DNA of 64,000 nucleotides, taken from the NCBI GenBank assembly GCA_016708765.1, contig JADJFD010000004.1:186001-250000 (forward strand), given 5' to 3'. Position numbers and translations under genes: made by a program. This document shows positions 18,732 to 29,854 of this stretch, in pieces. The stretch comes from Chitinophagaceae bacterium (lineage in GTDB: Bacteria > Bacteroidota > Bacteroidia > Chitinophagales > Chitinophagaceae). Each line of letters begins with the position of its first letter. Position 1 is the first letter of the stretch. Under the pieces are notes generated by a model. That model was not told where the DNA came from and made no database searches. It saw nothing but the letters and a program-made list of their open reading frames with translations.

Positions 18732-20170
18732 TTAAGGATTTAATATTGTATTCAGTTGATTCCGTATTTGATAAAAAATTGCATCATTTCCAGGCGGTAT
18801 TGGAATAGCAGATACGGCTTGCATTATATCATTGGTATATAGATTAAAAATTTCAACTGGAAAGCCGGCGCCTACTGAAGTAGTAAATTTTTCGTAATTG
18901 AACTCAGAATTTCTATGTGTAAGCAAATGAACCATCGCTATTGGCAATAAGTATGTTTTATCGCTTACCGGATGGCTTGCTAATTGTGCAGGTGTATTAG
19001 AGCCCATTGCAATCCTGCACATATTTTCAAGCATTAAGGTAAATTTGGTTCTACTTCCTGCCGGGCTATATTGCTGAATGGTCAGTTTAACAGCATTAAT
19101 AAACTTTGATAATGACCCAATATGCATATAAGTATTATAAATCAATGCTTGGGTGATTTCATTTCTGATCTTGTAATTTTCTGCACCATCTTCTCTTGTA
19201 GCAATATTGGAAAAATTATACCAACCATAAACCTGGTTCGCCGTTGAGCCAACAGCACCTTGAGGAAAAGAAGTAAGAGAAGCTCTTAAACCAGGAAAAC
19301 CTGTAGATTCAAATAACCAGAAAGATCTGTTTGTGCCAGAGAAGGTTCCTGCGCCAATTTCTCTTTGAACCGCCATGGAAGGTCTTACATACCATTTATA
19401 AAGAAATCGCTGATAGGCCGTATCAAAACTAGATGAAATGGCATGACTTATACCCTGATCGGTTACATATCTTCTATCCATTACGGAAGTAAAACAATAC
19501 GACCTCTGATTTCCGAGTGTGGGTGCCATAAAACTAAATCCTCCATTGTGATGCAAGGTTCTGTAGCTACTTACCTGCAAAGAAGTAACAAGTTCTAGAA
19601 AAGTTAATTGTAAAACTTTCAATGAACTACTAAAATGATACTCCCCTAAATTAATACTTCCTGCTTCTGATGAATTTTGCGGCCCAAAAGTTCCTGGCCA
19701 AATTCTCAATCCACCATTTTCTCTTAAAGTATCAAAAGCTTGATACGTTGAAATAAAATTCAAGGGCACTGGTGTCAATGCATCATTGATGAAATAAATA
19801 CTAATGATTTTATCTTTAATTTTTATAAGATTATATAGCCAATCTTGTAATAAACCATTTCCGCCGGTCTGTCTGTTTTTGAAAATACTCAATAATAATC
19901 TTGCACTGTTACTCATTCTATTATTACCACCTCTTCCAAATAGTACGCCGTCTGTGTTATTCTGAATGGTTTGGGGTGATATCTCATTCATTGTAAATGC
20001 AGATGTTGCCATACTAGTTGTGCCAATATAATATATCTTAATTTTTTGTTTTAAGTAATCAACAACTTGGGATGGAGGAACAGCCTGGGCACTAGTTTCC
20101 TGTTTTGGTATAACAAAATTAAACAGTTTAAAACGAGTGCAATTAAAATTATTCGTCTTGATATCTTCAT
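18732..20170 (-). CDS. Secreted paralogue of the HExxH protein with the metal motif lost (frameshifted)
   Basis: The open frame begins at 20012, but the true start is probably the ATG at 20170 (MKISRRIILIALVLNCLI, a signal peptide); one T missing from the run at 20115-20118 breaks the frame, and restoring it gives IFVIPKQETSAQAVPPSQ and then the long ORF, 479 residues in all. Where the downstream paralogue has HELYHTQD this one has LELVTSLQ, so the zinc site is absent. Such active/inactive pairs often work together, but that is inference. Spacing to both neighbours is 15 bases. Confidence 0.75.
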
Positions 20171-20185
20171 AAGTGATTAATAAAT

Positions 20186-22303
20186 TTAGTTAGGTAATAC
20201 GTCTACAAATAAATCATCAAATGAAGTTTTCTTTCTACCAGACTTTTTAACTTCATTATTTTTCAACTGCCAGTCTATCTCATATTCATATTCCGACGCT
20301 CCACTTGGAAGAATAAAATCAATTGTAGCATTATATACCAGTTTACCAATGTTTAAACTTACTTGTTTAAACTGCTCGGGTTCATTTGCAATTTTATAAT
20401 AAACCCTTACAGTTACACTTCTTATTCCTTTATCCTTTATCTCCTCCGGATCTGCAATAACATTAACTGTTTTTCTTTTTACTGGCGCCTTTAATGGGAT
20501 AACCGGATTAACAGATTTTGACCAATCATTTTCTACTGTAGCACCACCAAAGAAATTCCAAATGGTTTTGTACTCATAATTTAACCATGTGCGACGGTCA
20601 TTATCACCTGGCATCCATCCATACAATAACTTAAACCGATTACCCTCACCACTAAAATTTCTTCTGTCTACTCTAACTTCCTTTGTTGTAATAGCTCCGC
20701 CAGGATGAGTTTTCTTCATGCTTATTGTTACATAATTAATAAACTTGTCAAAATCCTGTGAAATTTCGCCGTCAATAAAAGCAACTATTTCTCTTTGTGT
20801 GTAAAGAGGGTCATTGAGATTAATTTCCCGTATACAATCTTTACAATTAATTTTTCCAATATTTCCACCAAAGACTTCAGTTAATGAAGTAGTAAAATAC
20901 GTTTTTGCTTCGGCGGTGTATTTGCCGGTATGTTTTACTGTCTTTTTTTGATATGATGCAACAATATTTATACTCTGTAAATCCTCTGTTTCTTGTTGGT
21001 TTGGAGTTTGATCAGGGATGGGTTCACTAGCCGGTCTAATATTTCTTGGATTAGTTAAAGCTGATCTGCCTCTATCTGCGGAGTCTGGTCTGCTGGTTGT
21101 TTGAGGTACTGGTGCATCTCTTAATGCAACTCCTGTTGATGTAGAGTCGCTATCTTCTTCAGTTGTTGTTGTACTTCCAGTTCCTCCTGTATTACCACCT
21201 GTATTTCCGCCTGTTCGCTCCCTTTCAGCTACTTCTCTTCTATAATTTTCTTCTCTCCTCCTTCTATTTTCTTCATCAGCATATCTTCTTTCGTCCCGGT
21301 TTCTGTCTTCTATAGTATTATTATTACTGCGCTGTCTTTCTCTTTCACCATTTAATTGAGTAGTTGCCCGGTCAAGATAACTCTGACCACCGTTTAAAGG
21401 CTGTGCAAGATCATTCCAATTGGGAGAACCTTCTCTACCAAAAGGAACAAAACACATATCAATTAATTTGTTAGTAAGTACATCCTGTAATCTTTGCAAA
21501 TTTGGATCTTCACCTATTTGTGTCACTTTTATTGATCCATTTTCTTTTAGCTCCTGTACTGCAATTCCTATTTCTGCTTGTAAAACCGGAGTTGCAACTC
21601 CTACATTAAAAATGTCATGATTATATATCTTATCCCATTCCATTTCTATTTTAAACTCAACTGGTGATTGGTAACCAGCCAAAGTCATGCTTAAATTAAA
21701 TGAGATATCCGGAGTAGAAGATTTTAATGATTCTTTTAAAATCACCGCATCGTCTTTATTTAATAAGAATGAAACAGCCACTTTATCTCCTTCCAAAATT
21801 GGGGCAGGACCAATACCGAGTACTCTGCTTTGTACGGCACCTTCAGGATTTGCAGCATTTGTTATTACGCTTTTATTGATTAGCGCCATAGTGCCTCCTC
21901 TGTAAATTAGAGGACCAGTTATTTTCCCTCTTGGATTAACTTTACGTAGCTCCTGCTCAGCCTCTTTTAATTCATCCGGCGTTACAATTAATCCAACCAT
22001 TAAGTGAACATATCCACCACCATTTCCTATATTGGACACATCTTCACTATTTCCCGAAGAAACATTTTGCACAAAATGTATAAATGAAAACTGGGGCCGC
22101 CCCTGATCATCAATACCCAGCCTTACCTTATTAGGTAAATAGTAATAAGTATCCGGCGATTCCAATACAGGAAATACTTTTAACGGCCCGGCTGTAACGG
22201 GCTTGTCTAATAATATTCGCTGAACAAAATCTTTTTGTGCAAACAATGATTGTGTTGCACCTATTCCTAAAAATAGAATACTAAAAAGAATTTTACATTT
22301 CAT
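20186..22303 (-). CDS. Secreted YYLP-module protein A, 705 residues
   Basis: Signal peptide MKCKILFSILFLGIGATQSL. Module hallmarks: YYYLPNKVRLG (53-63), then FSFIHFVQN (72-80), GGGYVHLMVGL and a conserved ITGPLIYRGGTMAL region. Residues 318-363 are an Arg/Glu-rich stretch likely to be helical, followed by GGNT repeats (364-375) and an acidic Ser/Thr linker. The C-terminal 110 residues are beta-rich (VIADPEEIKDKGIRSVTVRV, then SEYEYEIDWQL) and recur in paralogue C. I do not recognise the family. It is one of at least five related products of the minus-strand run. Confidence 0.8.
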   Translation of the reverse strand: MKCKILFSILFLGIGATQSLFAQKDFVQRILLDKPVTAGPLKVFPVLESPDTYYYLPNKVRLGIDDQGRPQFSFIHFVQNVSSGNSEDVSNIGNGGGYVHLMVGLIVTPDELKEAEQELRKVNPRGKITGPLIYRGGTMALINKSVITNAANPEGAVQSRVLGIGPAPILEGDKVAVSFLLNKDDAVILKESLKSSTPDISFNLSMTLAGYQSPVEFKIEMEWDKIYNHDIFNVGVATPVLQAEIGIAVQELKENGSIKVTQIGEDPNLQRLQDVLTNKLIDMCFVPFGREGSPNWNDLAQPLNGGQSYLDRATTQLNGERERQRSNNNTIEDRNRDERRYADEENRRRREENYRREVAERERTGGNTGGNTGGTGSTTTTEEDSDSTSTGVALRDAPVPQTTSRPDSADRGRSALTNPRNIRPASEPIPDQTPNQQETEDLQSINIVASYQKKTVKHTGKYTAEAKTYFTTSLTEVFGGNIGKINCKDCIREINLNDPLYTQREIVAFIDGEISQDFDKFINYVTISMKKTHPGGAITTKEVRVDRRNFSGEGNRFKLLYGWMPGDNDRRTWLNYEYKTIWNFFGGATVENDWSKSVNPVIPLKAPVKRKTVNVIADPEEIKDKGIRSVTVRVYYKIANEPEQFKQVSLNIGKLVYNATIDFILPSGASEYEYEIDWQLKNNEVKKSGRKKTSFDDLFVDVLPN

Positions 22304-22335
22304 ATAATCCTGTTTTAAAATAAATAGTAACCAAC

Positions 22336-24297
22336 TTAATTTTTAACTGCCCCCAGAATATCTTTAAATCCATCTAGCACTTTATCTTTTGAAACTTTAC
22401 CATCAGGACCAGGAGTTATGATAGCTTTAGCCATGTCAATTGCTTTAATAAATAAATCAGATGATTTATTAGCTAGTTCTTCTGGTATCACGGCGTATTC
22501 ATAACTTTCAGAACCACTACCACTTACTTTTGGACTCCAAGGCAGGGCTAATTTACCTTCTGTTGTATGGTAAAATATCATTCGATATGCATAACCTCTG
22601 ACTGCTTTATCAATAAAAATAGTTTTACTGGAAATAGGTTCATTCTTAGCCGGTGATACACTGATATTCTCTTCTATTTCTTCCCCAAATTTGCTATACC
22701 TGACTTGCATAATAGCCCGGCTAATTCCTAATTCTTTTAATTTCTCCGGATCTGCTTCAAACTCAATTTTATGTGCTGTGATTGGTAAATCTAACGTGGA
22801 TGCCTGCATAGACCCAACAACATACTGTGGATTTTGAGGGAATTTTATCCCCCCTTTCATACTCCATTGAGTCCTGTATTGATACATTTCAGCATTCTTA
22901 TCGTCACCCGAAGCATAGGTAATTCCTGCTACACTCCCTTTTTTTGCAATATCATCTTTAGTAAAACTAATCGTACTGGTAAAATGATTTCCGGAGTTGC
23001 GTTTTTTTAATACATCCACAGTTACCAAATCAACTTCATTCATATCAAACATTTTCAAAACATCTGATCCAACTTGAAATCTGATATCCATATGTTTATA
23101 AAAGTTATCATCCAATAATACGGATGCTACACAATTCTTATTATCTTTTGCAGAATTATAAAATGTTTTAAGATTTTGGGTAATGGACAATTCCATTGGT
23201 AAAGAAAATGTATAGTTTATTGTTATGACTTCTTTTTTCTTAACCAGGCTTTGTTCAATTCGTTTTACATTAAGATAGTATCCATATGCACTATTCTTTC
23301 CTGGCAAATATTCCTTTTCTTTTTCTGAAGGTGGTGGAGGTGGTTGATCCGTTGCAGGTGTTGTAAACTTACTCATAAAAAGCTGAAAAAACATCTCTGT
23401 AAGTTTCTCAGAAGTTGCATTACTTACAGGCCCTTCATTAATTTCCTGAGTAATCACACTATTTTCCACCATTTTATTATAAAGGCTGTGAAATTCATTC
23501 CAACTTTGGCTTTCCTGAACAGAATTCTTTGATTCAACTCTCCTGTACTCGGCTGTTACTTTATCCTCTTTTATCATTTTCGACATCTTCTCATAATCCA
23601 CCGTTATTTTCCCTGACAATCCAGTAACCTTTAAATAATATTTATAAAGTAAGTTGACACTCAAATCAGTTATAGAATTTGCTTTTTCAAATGTAGCAGC
23701 CATTAATTGAGCGCCGTATTTATTGAGATTTGTTGCTACCGCTACTTTACCACCCTGGTATAAAGGAGCTCTGCCGGAAGTAACCAGGCTTTTAGTCATT
23801 CCCCCTTCTTTGTTTACCACTGCTGAGGTAATAGTAAAAGATTGAGCATCTTCCGCACCAAATAAATCAACAGGGCCTTTTACTTTTGCACCACTTACCC
23901 GAGCATCTAATTTGGCCTGTACCTCTGATAATTGCGTTTGCGTAAATCCTGTTTGCATAAGAAAATGCATTAACGCCCCGTTTACACCTCCCTGATCTTC
24001 TCTTTCATTCGTTACATATTTCAAAAACAAAAAATCAGGAACTTTAGATACCGGGTCCTTTGATAACATTATTTGTGTTGGCAAATAAAAATAATTCTTT
24101 GAAGGTTTAGCAGTTGAGCCTGAACCCGTCAACTGAGCATAAAGTGTAATTATTGTACCATCATTAAGTGGTATGGTTTCTTTAGTATTAAAATCCAGAT
24201 TTTGTCCGACGGCTGGTATACTACTTATTCCAGACAGTAACAGTAAAATGAAAAACTTATAAGCCAAAGTTCTTCCGTTTTTTAGTTGCTTAATCAT
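22336..24297 (-). CDS. Secreted YYLP-module protein B, 653 residues
   Basis: Starts with a signal peptide (FFILLLLSGISSIPAVGQ). Module hallmarks YFYLPTQIML (69-78), FLFLKYV (89-95), a MHFLMQTGF stretch and VKGPVDLFG, followed by LVTSGRAPLYQGGKVAVA, which is closely matched in D (VVTSGYAPLTPGSKAAVA) and in A and C. The C-terminal region has EADPEKLKELGISRAIMQV, matching A's C-terminal domain. Function unknown. The candidate papain-like gene lies 19 bases upstream and A lies 32 bases downstream. Confidence 0.8.
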   Translation of the reverse strand: MIKQLKNGRTLAYKFFILLLLSGISSIPAVGQNLDFNTKETIPLNDGTIITLYAQLTGSGSTAKPSKNYFYLPTQIMLSKDPVSKVPDFLFLKYVTNEREDQGGVNGALMHFLMQTGFTQTQLSEVQAKLDARVSGAKVKGPVDLFGAEDAQSFTITSAVVNKEGGMTKSLVTSGRAPLYQGGKVAVATNLNKYGAQLMAATFEKANSITDLSVNLLYKYYLKVTGLSGKITVDYEKMSKMIKEDKVTAEYRRVESKNSVQESQSWNEFHSLYNKMVENSVITQEINEGPVSNATSEKLTEMFFQLFMSKFTTPATDQPPPPPSEKEKEYLPGKNSAYGYYLNVKRIEQSLVKKKEVITINYTFSLPMELSITQNLKTFYNSAKDNKNCVASVLLDDNFYKHMDIRFQVGSDVLKMFDMNEVDLVTVDVLKKRNSGNHFTSTISFTKDDIAKKGSVAGITYASGDDKNAEMYQYRTQWSMKGGIKFPQNPQYVVGSMQASTLDLPITAHKIEFEADPEKLKELGISRAIMQVRYSKFGEEIEENISVSPAKNEPISSKTIFIDKAVRGYAYRMIFYHTTEGKLALPWSPKVSGSGSESYEYAVIPEELANKSSDLFIKAIDMAKAIITPGPDGKVSKDKVLDGFKDILGAVKN

Positions 24298-24316
24298 AAT
24301 GTTTCTATTTAAGGTT

Positions 24317-25033
24317 TTAATGAGCTGCTTTTTTATTAAATAATTTATAGATAACTCTTTGCCCGAAAAATGTTCCGTTCATTTTATTTCCCGCATCTTT
24401 AATAATCATAAAACCGGGAGTGTCTTTCATACTACGGTATAATTTATTTGGTGTTGAACTCCAGCCTAAACCAATAAATTCTTTGGCCTTAAATGAAAAG
24501 CCAAACTGATTTTCCAAAACCTCAATCACAAAATCACAGCAATTGTAACGACGGCCATTAAAAGGTTTATTTAAAACAATTTTTTTATCTAATATTTTTC
24601 TCAGTTGCTGATCCTGGCTCCAGGTAGTCGAAATTTTCAAAATCCCGTCAACCGGGTAATATTCTTTATGTGGTATCCCCTTCTGATATAATGTGGACAC
24701 CGTTATTTCATTTTCTTTTGCTATGGGTAATTTATAATACACCCCTTCAATATTTTTCCCGGTATTCCATACACTAAACTGATCTTCATTTGGCCAAAAA
24801 TCATAATAAAGTAACTCTGAATTTGCCTGTGTGTCTATTTTTTCAATCTTACTGCCATTGATCACTTCCTCCAACACAACAAAATTATACTCAGAAACAG
24901 CAATACCAACATGACCAGTTTTACCCTGATAGGTAGCATAAAATACAATATAAACATTAGCATAGGACTTTACTTCAGGCTGTAGCAAAAAAAACAGGAA
25001 TAATAAAACTAATATATAACGTTTCAAGTTCAT
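24317..25033 (-). CDS. Exported candidate papain-like (NlpC/P60- or LRAT-like) cysteine hydrolase
   Basis: 238 residues with signal peptide MNLKRYILVLLFLFFLLQP. A histidine in TGHVGIAVSEYN (His41) precedes a cysteine in RRYNCCDFVIEVLE (Cys165/166). The His-before-Cys order and the 'HVGIAV' plus 'NCCDFV' contexts match permuted NlpC/P60-type folds that cut peptidoglycan or acyl bonds. The assignment rests on motifs only. Its start overlaps the stop of C by four bases, so it belongs to the same transcript as the YYLP family. Confidence 0.65.
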   Translation of the reverse strand: MNLKRYILVLLFLFFLLQPEVKSYANVYIVFYATYQGKTGHVGIAVSEYNFVVLEEVINGSKIEKIDTQANSELLYYDFWPNEDQFSVWNTGKNIEGVYYKLPIAKENEITVSTLYQKGIPHKEYYPVDGILKISTTWSQDQQLRKILDKKIVLNKPFNGRRYNCCDFVIEVLENQFGFSFKAKEFIGLGWSSTPNKLYRSMKDTPGFMIIKDAGNKMNGTFFGQRVIYKLFNKKAAH

Positions 25034-26781
25034 GAATCGGGTATATTGTCTATGAATAATATCTCTGTATCATTTACGCCATTATAAATTCTTTCTGTAT
25101 TATTCTTAAATCGCCATCGAATGTTGTACTTATAATCGTATTGCCCATTTGGAAGTGTTACTTCAAATGATTTTTTGGTGAGATCTTCCCCAGGTCTTAC
25201 TGTAAACTCTTTTGTATGTATATCACCCAGAAACGGATAATCTATTTTTACTGTTATAGCCCGGACATTCTTCTGCACCAAAACCTCCTGTTCTGCATCC
25301 ACTTTTATAATTTTTCTTATATAAGGTACAAATATGTTTATCATAGAATTACTTTGCTGTTTCCAGTCTGTCTGATAAGTTTTACCCCCTAAAAAATTAA
25401 ACTGCGCCTTATACTCATATTGTAACCATTTTTCCCGATCCAGATCGCCGACAGAATTATAAGTCATCATTAATTCTTTGTTGCTCTCCAGTGTTCCTTT
25501 TTTAATTATAACTTCTTTAAAAGTAGAGCTCCCATTCTGATGTTTCTTTCTTAATGTAATGGTTACATTGTTAATCATTTTCTCAAACTCTGGAATAATA
25601 GATCCATCAATCCCCACAAAAATTTGCCGGATTTGAAATTCCGGATCATATAAAGAGATTGTTCTGAAATAATTTGAATCCGCACCATATTTTTTGAATA
25701 AGTCGCCCATATTAAAAGTAATATAGTGGTGACGTTCAGTTGCATTTCTGCTGCTAAAATCCAAAACAGATTTACCACTCATTTTTATATCTTTCCTTTT
25801 ATATCCAAAATGCGCCCCTAAAGGAAAACCACTTCCACTACCACCACCACCACTACTTCCAAGAACACTACCAAGCATTCCAGCTAGACTATTCTGATCT
25901 GTCGCAGGTACTTGTTCAGGCTGCACTCTTTGAAACATCATCTCCGTAACTTTTGCATATGCTTCATCTACGATTTTTTGCATTCGACTATCTTCTCCAA
26001 CTACATCTAATTTAATTGCACTAGTACGCCTGAGTTCTTCATAAATTTTTTCAAGCTCAGCACTTACAAAATAAATTTGCACACCCCCACCAATTTTTTC
26101 ATATTTCTGGACTTCAGCCCAATCCACAGTCATTTTCGCATTGTAAGCATCCAATAAACCTGAGAATGTAAGGTCAAATACAATTGATACATCAGGAGTA
26201 TTTGTTTTAAAACTCTCCAATAGTAATTTTGATCTTTGCGGATCCAACTCAAATGAAAGAGCAATCTTGCTTCCTTGCAAAACAGGGGCGGCACCCATTG
26301 CCAGCAACTTTTTTTCTGACTGTCCGTTGTCTGGATTAATGATAGATGATATCAAGGCATATCTTCCTTCTTTAAATATAATTGGCCCTTTTATTTGCGC
26401 TTCATCATTATTTAGTTTTTCCCTTAAACGTTCTTGTGCTTTTGCAATTTTTTTTTCATCTGTGTTGTATGTTACCAGAAAATGTAGCACACCACCACCT
26501 CCGGCATCAACTAGTGAGTTATCAGTACCAGAATTGGAAACTGCAGTCGGGTTAACATACCTTATAAATGAAAATTGTGGCTCATTTTTATTATTTGTAC
26601 CCAACATCGACTGATCTGGTAGGAATAAATACTGATTAGAATCAGTTACAAGCGGAAAACACCAAATACCCTCAAGCTTTAAACCCCTGTCAATAGCTAT
26701 TTGCTGAGCCCAACTTACTTGACTTAAAGTTGAAAATAAGGCCAGCACAAACCATTTATATTTGAAATTATTTTTTTTCAT
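25030..26781 (-). CDS. Secreted YYLP-module protein C, 583 residues
   Basis: Signal peptide ending in TLSQVSWAQQ. Module: QYLFLPDQSMLG (50-61), QFSFIRYVNP (69-78), GGGGVLHFLV, IKGPIIFKEGRYALI and LAMGAAPVLQGSKIALSFEL, in the same order as in A. A Gly/Ser-rich linker (SSGGGGSGSGFPLG) sits mid-protein where A has its charged insert. C-terminal domain: KVDAEQEVLVQKNVRAITV, then YDYKYNIRWRFKNN, matching A's. Overlaps D by four bases (ATGA), showing tight coupling. Confidence 0.8.
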   Translation of the reverse strand: MKKNNFKYKWFVLALFSTLSQVSWAQQIAIDRGLKLEGIWCFPLVTDSNQYLFLPDQSMLGTNNKNEPQFSFIRYVNPTAVSNSGTDNSLVDAGGGGVLHFLVTYNTDEKKIAKAQERLREKLNNDEAQIKGPIIFKEGRYALISSIINPDNGQSEKKLLAMGAAPVLQGSKIALSFELDPQRSKLLLESFKTNTPDVSIVFDLTFSGLLDAYNAKMTVDWAEVQKYEKIGGGVQIYFVSAELEKIYEELRRTSAIKLDVVGEDSRMQKIVDEAYAKVTEMMFQRVQPEQVPATDQNSLAGMLGSVLGSSGGGGSGSGFPLGAHFGYKRKDIKMSGKSVLDFSSRNATERHHYITFNMGDLFKKYGADSNYFRTISLYDPEFQIRQIFVGIDGSIIPEFEKMINNVTITLRKKHQNGSSTFKEVIIKKGTLESNKELMMTYNSVGDLDREKWLQYEYKAQFNFLGGKTYQTDWKQQSNSMINIFVPYIRKIIKVDAEQEVLVQKNVRAITVKIDYPFLGDIHTKEFTVRPGEDLTKKSFEVTLPNGQYDYKYNIRWRFKNNTERIYNGVNDTEILFIDNIPDS

Positions 26782-28663
26782 TTTTTAAAGTCTTCCTTTG
26801 CCGGTGGCTGCATAAAAAGATAAGATGTACTTAGTAAACTCATATTAGCCTTGTGCTGCCCTCTTCTTTTATTATACCAGGTATTCTGATAAACTACAGG
26901 TGCATCTAAATCATGATAAAGACTAATCTTACTTGTAGCACTTTGATCTGTGGCTCTTAAGACTACATTTTTGACTACTTTTTTCTCGCCTCCTAACACT
27001 GAAGCAAAACTTACGTTGACAGATGAAATACTATCTGATACAAATTGTTCTCTATCACCATCTATTTCAATAAATTCTTTTACTAAAGGCGGGCTTAGTG
27101 GTATACTTGCATCTGCAGTACTAATCCATTTATTAATTTCTTTAGGATATCGTACTACATCCTGTCTTCCTTTAAAACTCCAAACCACCTGGTATTCATA
27201 ATTCAACCAATCACTATTCGTAATGCCAAGTCTTGGATAAGTAATACTTTTAGAAGTAATACCCTTTTTTAAATCATCTCCATTAATCATTATCTGGCTT
27301 GTGACATCCTCCTGGCCATTACCGTATTTTTTTCGAAACACAACTGAAACAAAATTGATGATTTCATCAAAGGCATCATTAAATTTAGTATCCAACTGAA
27401 AATTTATTTCTCTTTTCTGAAAATCAGGATCATCCATATTTACAATCCTGAAATACTTTTCATCTTCTCCCAGTTCAGCATAAAGTCCTCCTAAATTTCC
27501 TGCTGTATGAAAAGGCACTTTAATAGTAGTTGATTTACTGAGATTCAAATAAAATTTCTGCGTACGGATGTTTTTAATGTCTTTCATCACATACTGATTA
27601 TCGGTAATGTATTGAGGGTTTGTATTCTTTTCTCTTTTTGGTGAAAACCATCCCAATATTGGCAAGGAGCCCATTACATCACTCATGGCATCTCCGATAT
27701 CACTTATAACCTGGCCAGATTCTGTTTTATCTCCTTGCCGCCCTCTTGGGTCAAATCCCAAATTCGGGTCTACCATTTCAGGCTCTTTACTCCAACCGGT
27801 TTTCGTGTCAAACATTATTTCGGTTAATTTATTAGTAATCAAACTAAGTATACCATCCATATCACTCGTCTTAATTCCCAAGCCTGCAGATCTGTCAAAT
27901 ACTTCAACTTTTAATCCACCCTTTTTTTGCAAGTCATCAATTACTTGCCTTATTTGTTTTTTATTATACCCTTCCTGCTTTGCTGTCATTTGACTAAAGT
28001 GAGAATAGATTACATTCATTTCAGCTGTTACTATTGCATTATATGCTCTTACTGCAGCTTCATAATAGCCATGCAGAGAAACTGAAACGTCTGAGTTTGG
28101 ACCTGTAAATGAATTCCAAAGTAAAGTAGCACCATTTTGATTTAATAAAGAAGCTACTGCTGCTTTCGATCCAGGAGTGAGAGGAGCATAACCGGAAGTT
28201 ACTACTGTTCTGGTCATTGCATTTTCTCCTTCTTTATTGCTTAATATAGCTGATACTATATCAAAACTTGGAGTTACAATTTCTGGATCATCTTTTTTAG
28301 GTTGCATTAATGGAACAGGACCAGCTATTCTAGCACCAGGACTAATTTTTCTTAGTTCTTTTGAAGAGTTGAAATCAATGTATCTGGTAAGTCAAATCTT
28401 ATCAATGCATGAAACAATCCACCACTCTTCTCTGTTTTTTCTCCTACATATTTTAAACATAGAAATTCAAATGTGCCATCTTCCTTAGTTGAAAGACGAG
28501 GGTACTGTGGTAAATAATAATAATCTTTATCATTATTTCTATCTTGCAATAATGTAACGCCTTTTATATATACGGCCCCTTCATCATATTTTACCTGTGC
28601 TTGTGCATTTTCAAAAATTAATATGCAAATAATAATCAGACAATTAAATAAATGCTTCTTCAT
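26778..28663 (-). CDS. Secreted YYLP-module protein D, 628 residues (frameshifted)
   Basis: Starts at 28663 with signal peptide MKKHLFNCLIIICILIFENA, then YYYLPQYPRLS (48-58) and FEFLCLKYV. The frame stops at 28352, but adding one A to the A4 run at 28359-28362 (minus strand) continues as TLQKELRKISPGARIAGPVP into the long ORF (to 26778), which matches the ITGP/VKGP region of A-C. Conserved VVTSGYAPLTPGSKAAVA follows. The C-terminal part includes FIEIDGDREQFVSDSISSV. The break is probably a sequence error. Function unknown; neighbours C and E are relatives. Confidence 0.78.
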
Positions 28664-28674
28664 ATATTATTTTT

Positions 28675-29837
28675 TTATTCTTCTATTTCAACTTGCTTTT
28701 TATGAATTATTTTTTCAGGCGGGGAAGTGATATTAATATTTTCGGTCCAAGATTTCCGCTCTACCCATTCCGATGTTTCTACTTCGCCATCTTCACTAAT
28801 TTCCTTCACCCGGTAATAATATGGCTTGTCAAACCTTACTGCATATAGAAACCGAATAAATTTTGAAGCCTGGTCAGGTTGTGATTTTTTAAAAGTATGA
28901 AATACCTGAATAGTAGCCCCATTGATACTGGTAGCTTTTATTTCAATTTTTTTTGCATAGAGATCGTCTCTAAGCTGACCGCTAAAATCGAAACAGTGTA
29001 CAGATAACAGTGGAAATTTGGCAGGTACTTTTTCATTAATATCAATTGATTGAATATGTTTAGCCTGATTCGCCGGATCAATTTTAACGGGAATCGCATC
29101 AGCCATTACCATTAAAATCTGCAGTGTACTGTCCTCTTTCTTAATTTCATTACGAAGCTGATCTTCAATTTCCTTTTTAATGTCCGGGTTTGTACTCGTA
29201 ATTATTAGCTGGTCCTGAAGTGTGTCAGAAAAAATCGAGAAATAAGCATAGGAAAAACTCATTACTGCTTGACTTTTCATTAGCGCTGACTCAACTAATT
29301 GTGCATCATTGTCAGATAATCTGAAACTTATAGTCCGCTCAGACCAATAACTGGTATTAACAGTCGACTCTTCTTCAGAATTTTCTGCCATCCCATTGCC
29401 TATAGTTTGGACCGAGTCTGAACCGGCAAAACCAAAATCGATGAGAACTTTTGAACTGGTATCTGCTTAACATCCGATCCTGGATATAATGAAGCAATTT
29501 TATTCTTCAACAACCTACTTTTATTATGAAAAGAGGTATCCAATGATATTGTGAATTGAAAAATATTAATAAACTTTTTATTGCCTAAATCACCAGATGC
29601 ATTAGTTCCGGTGTATCGCATTTTCAACAAATTAATTAATGGACTGCCATCAGCAGATTTTTTCAGTTGAAATGCAGGTGGCATTGAATACATAATTTTA
29701 GCATTCTTCTTATCCCGAAAAACAGATTGTCCGTCTATTTTTATCGCATTAGCAATTACAGGTTGAGCAACTAAACTGCTATGTAGCATATATTGAAACA
29801 TAATAGAAAATAAAATTATTCTAATTGCTAATACCAC
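28675..29837 (-). CDS. Secreted short YYLP-like protein E, 387 residues (frameshifted)
   Basis: The start is a GTG at 29837, which gives a full signal peptide (LAIRIILFSIMFQYML...SLVAQ); an ATG at 29801 would truncate it. The frame stops at 29400, but one extra T at 29428-29431 joins it to the downstream ORF as SSILVFAGSDSVQTIGNGMA. The N-terminal module is divergent (MYSMPPAFQLKKSADGSPLI, then LLKMRYTG) but in the same order as in D. The C-terminal half has a beta domain (YRVKEISEDGEVETSEWVER). Gaps to neighbours are 11 and 17 bases. Confidence 0.72.
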
Positions 29838-29854
29838 TGTTTTCGTTTAGTTAA

